DNA from: Bolinopsis microptera
Lineage: Eukaryota; Ctenophora; Tentaculata; Lobata; Bolinopsidae
Length of the DNA: 64,000 nt
Direction: 5' to 3'
NCBI RefSeq assembly: GCF_026151205.1
Contig: NC_087076.1
Location: 7,852,902 to 7,916,901 of the forward strand
Position 1 is the stretch's first letter. Each line of letters opens with the position of its first letter. Positions 63,781 through 64,000 of the stretch are shown here, in pieces. Below the pieces are notes generated by a model. That model made no database searches. It was given only the letters and a program-made list of their open reading frames with translations, and had not been told where the DNA came from. Made by a program: the position numbers and the translations under genes.

Positions 63781-64000
63781 GTAGGTTAAAATGTTTAATT
63801 TGTATTTTGTAACATCAATTCCTTGATGCTAAGATTTGATGATATACTTCATTTTAAAAGTTTGTACGTCAACCACTGGTTCACATATATTAAGTTAAGT
63901 TTTGGTAGAATTCAATGGAACATGCAACTGATCTCAATTGTCAGTCATAGATACCTTTACAACCATGATATCCTTAAAATATTTGTTACTTGTATAAACA

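Overview
The window is nuclear DNA of a metazoan. Its coding sequence is broken into small exons with GT-AG introns, it has sushi (CCP) exons with mostly phase-1 boundaries, and it is densely packed with eukaryotic mobile DNA: several LINE lineages, a Penelope-like element with a GIY-YIG endonuclease, hAT-type and TTAA-type non-autonomous DNA elements, foldback elements, minisatellites and satellites. Base composition is AT-rich, with GC-rich repeat islands. I cannot name the species. An invertebrate fits the element mix, but that is inference.

Host genes. (1) 731-7915, plus strand: the 3' part of a cell-surface protein gene with at least four sushi domains, one transmembrane segment and a proline/serine/lysine-rich cytoplasmic tail; its 5' end lies left of the window. 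(2) Minus strand, about 30.8 kb down to 9.15 kb: exons of an unrecognised polar protein whose splice phases fit together. If correct, a 19.7 kb intron holds most of the transposon-rich region between. (3) 63412 to the right edge, plus strand: the first two coding exons of V-type proton ATPase subunit E. Two further gene-like loci (10591-11984 minus, 60790-62209 plus) are broken inverted copies of an acyltransferase with an HHxxxDG motif; both carry the same in-frame TAG at codon 43.

Layout. 0.7-8 kb: sushi gene, with introns containing a 56-bp minisatellite derived from its own exon end and a large AGCGCT-rich foldback array. 9-12.9 kb: last exon of the minus-strand gene, then acyltransferase pseudogene copy 1. 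13-18 kb: head-to-tail fragments of an RTE-like LINE inside a 2.15 kb tandem duplication. 18.4-26.3 kb: an apparently intact two-ORF LINE. 27-34 kb: hairpin elements, minus-strand exons and LINE scraps. 35.9-39.2 kb: a (CCCTGA)n array and a ~173-bp satellite-like array. 40-48.9 kb: a Penelope-like element invaded by a 0.36 kb element and, in its 3' tail, by a 5.67 kb foldback element that itself carries an hAT element. 50.1-53.8 kb: about 31 copies of a 119-bp satellite with a higher-order pattern. 54.9-57.9 kb: two more LINE fragments, one with clear target-site duplications. 58.9-62.3 kb: acyltransferase pseudogene copy 2 with an adjacent mobile-element-type open frame. 63.4 kb: V-ATPase E.

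There is no operon-like cooperation. The window is mainly a record of nested insertions, where filled and empty sites in the two acyltransferase copies date the insertions relative to one another. All family calls rest on motifs read directly from the sequence; no database search was possible.
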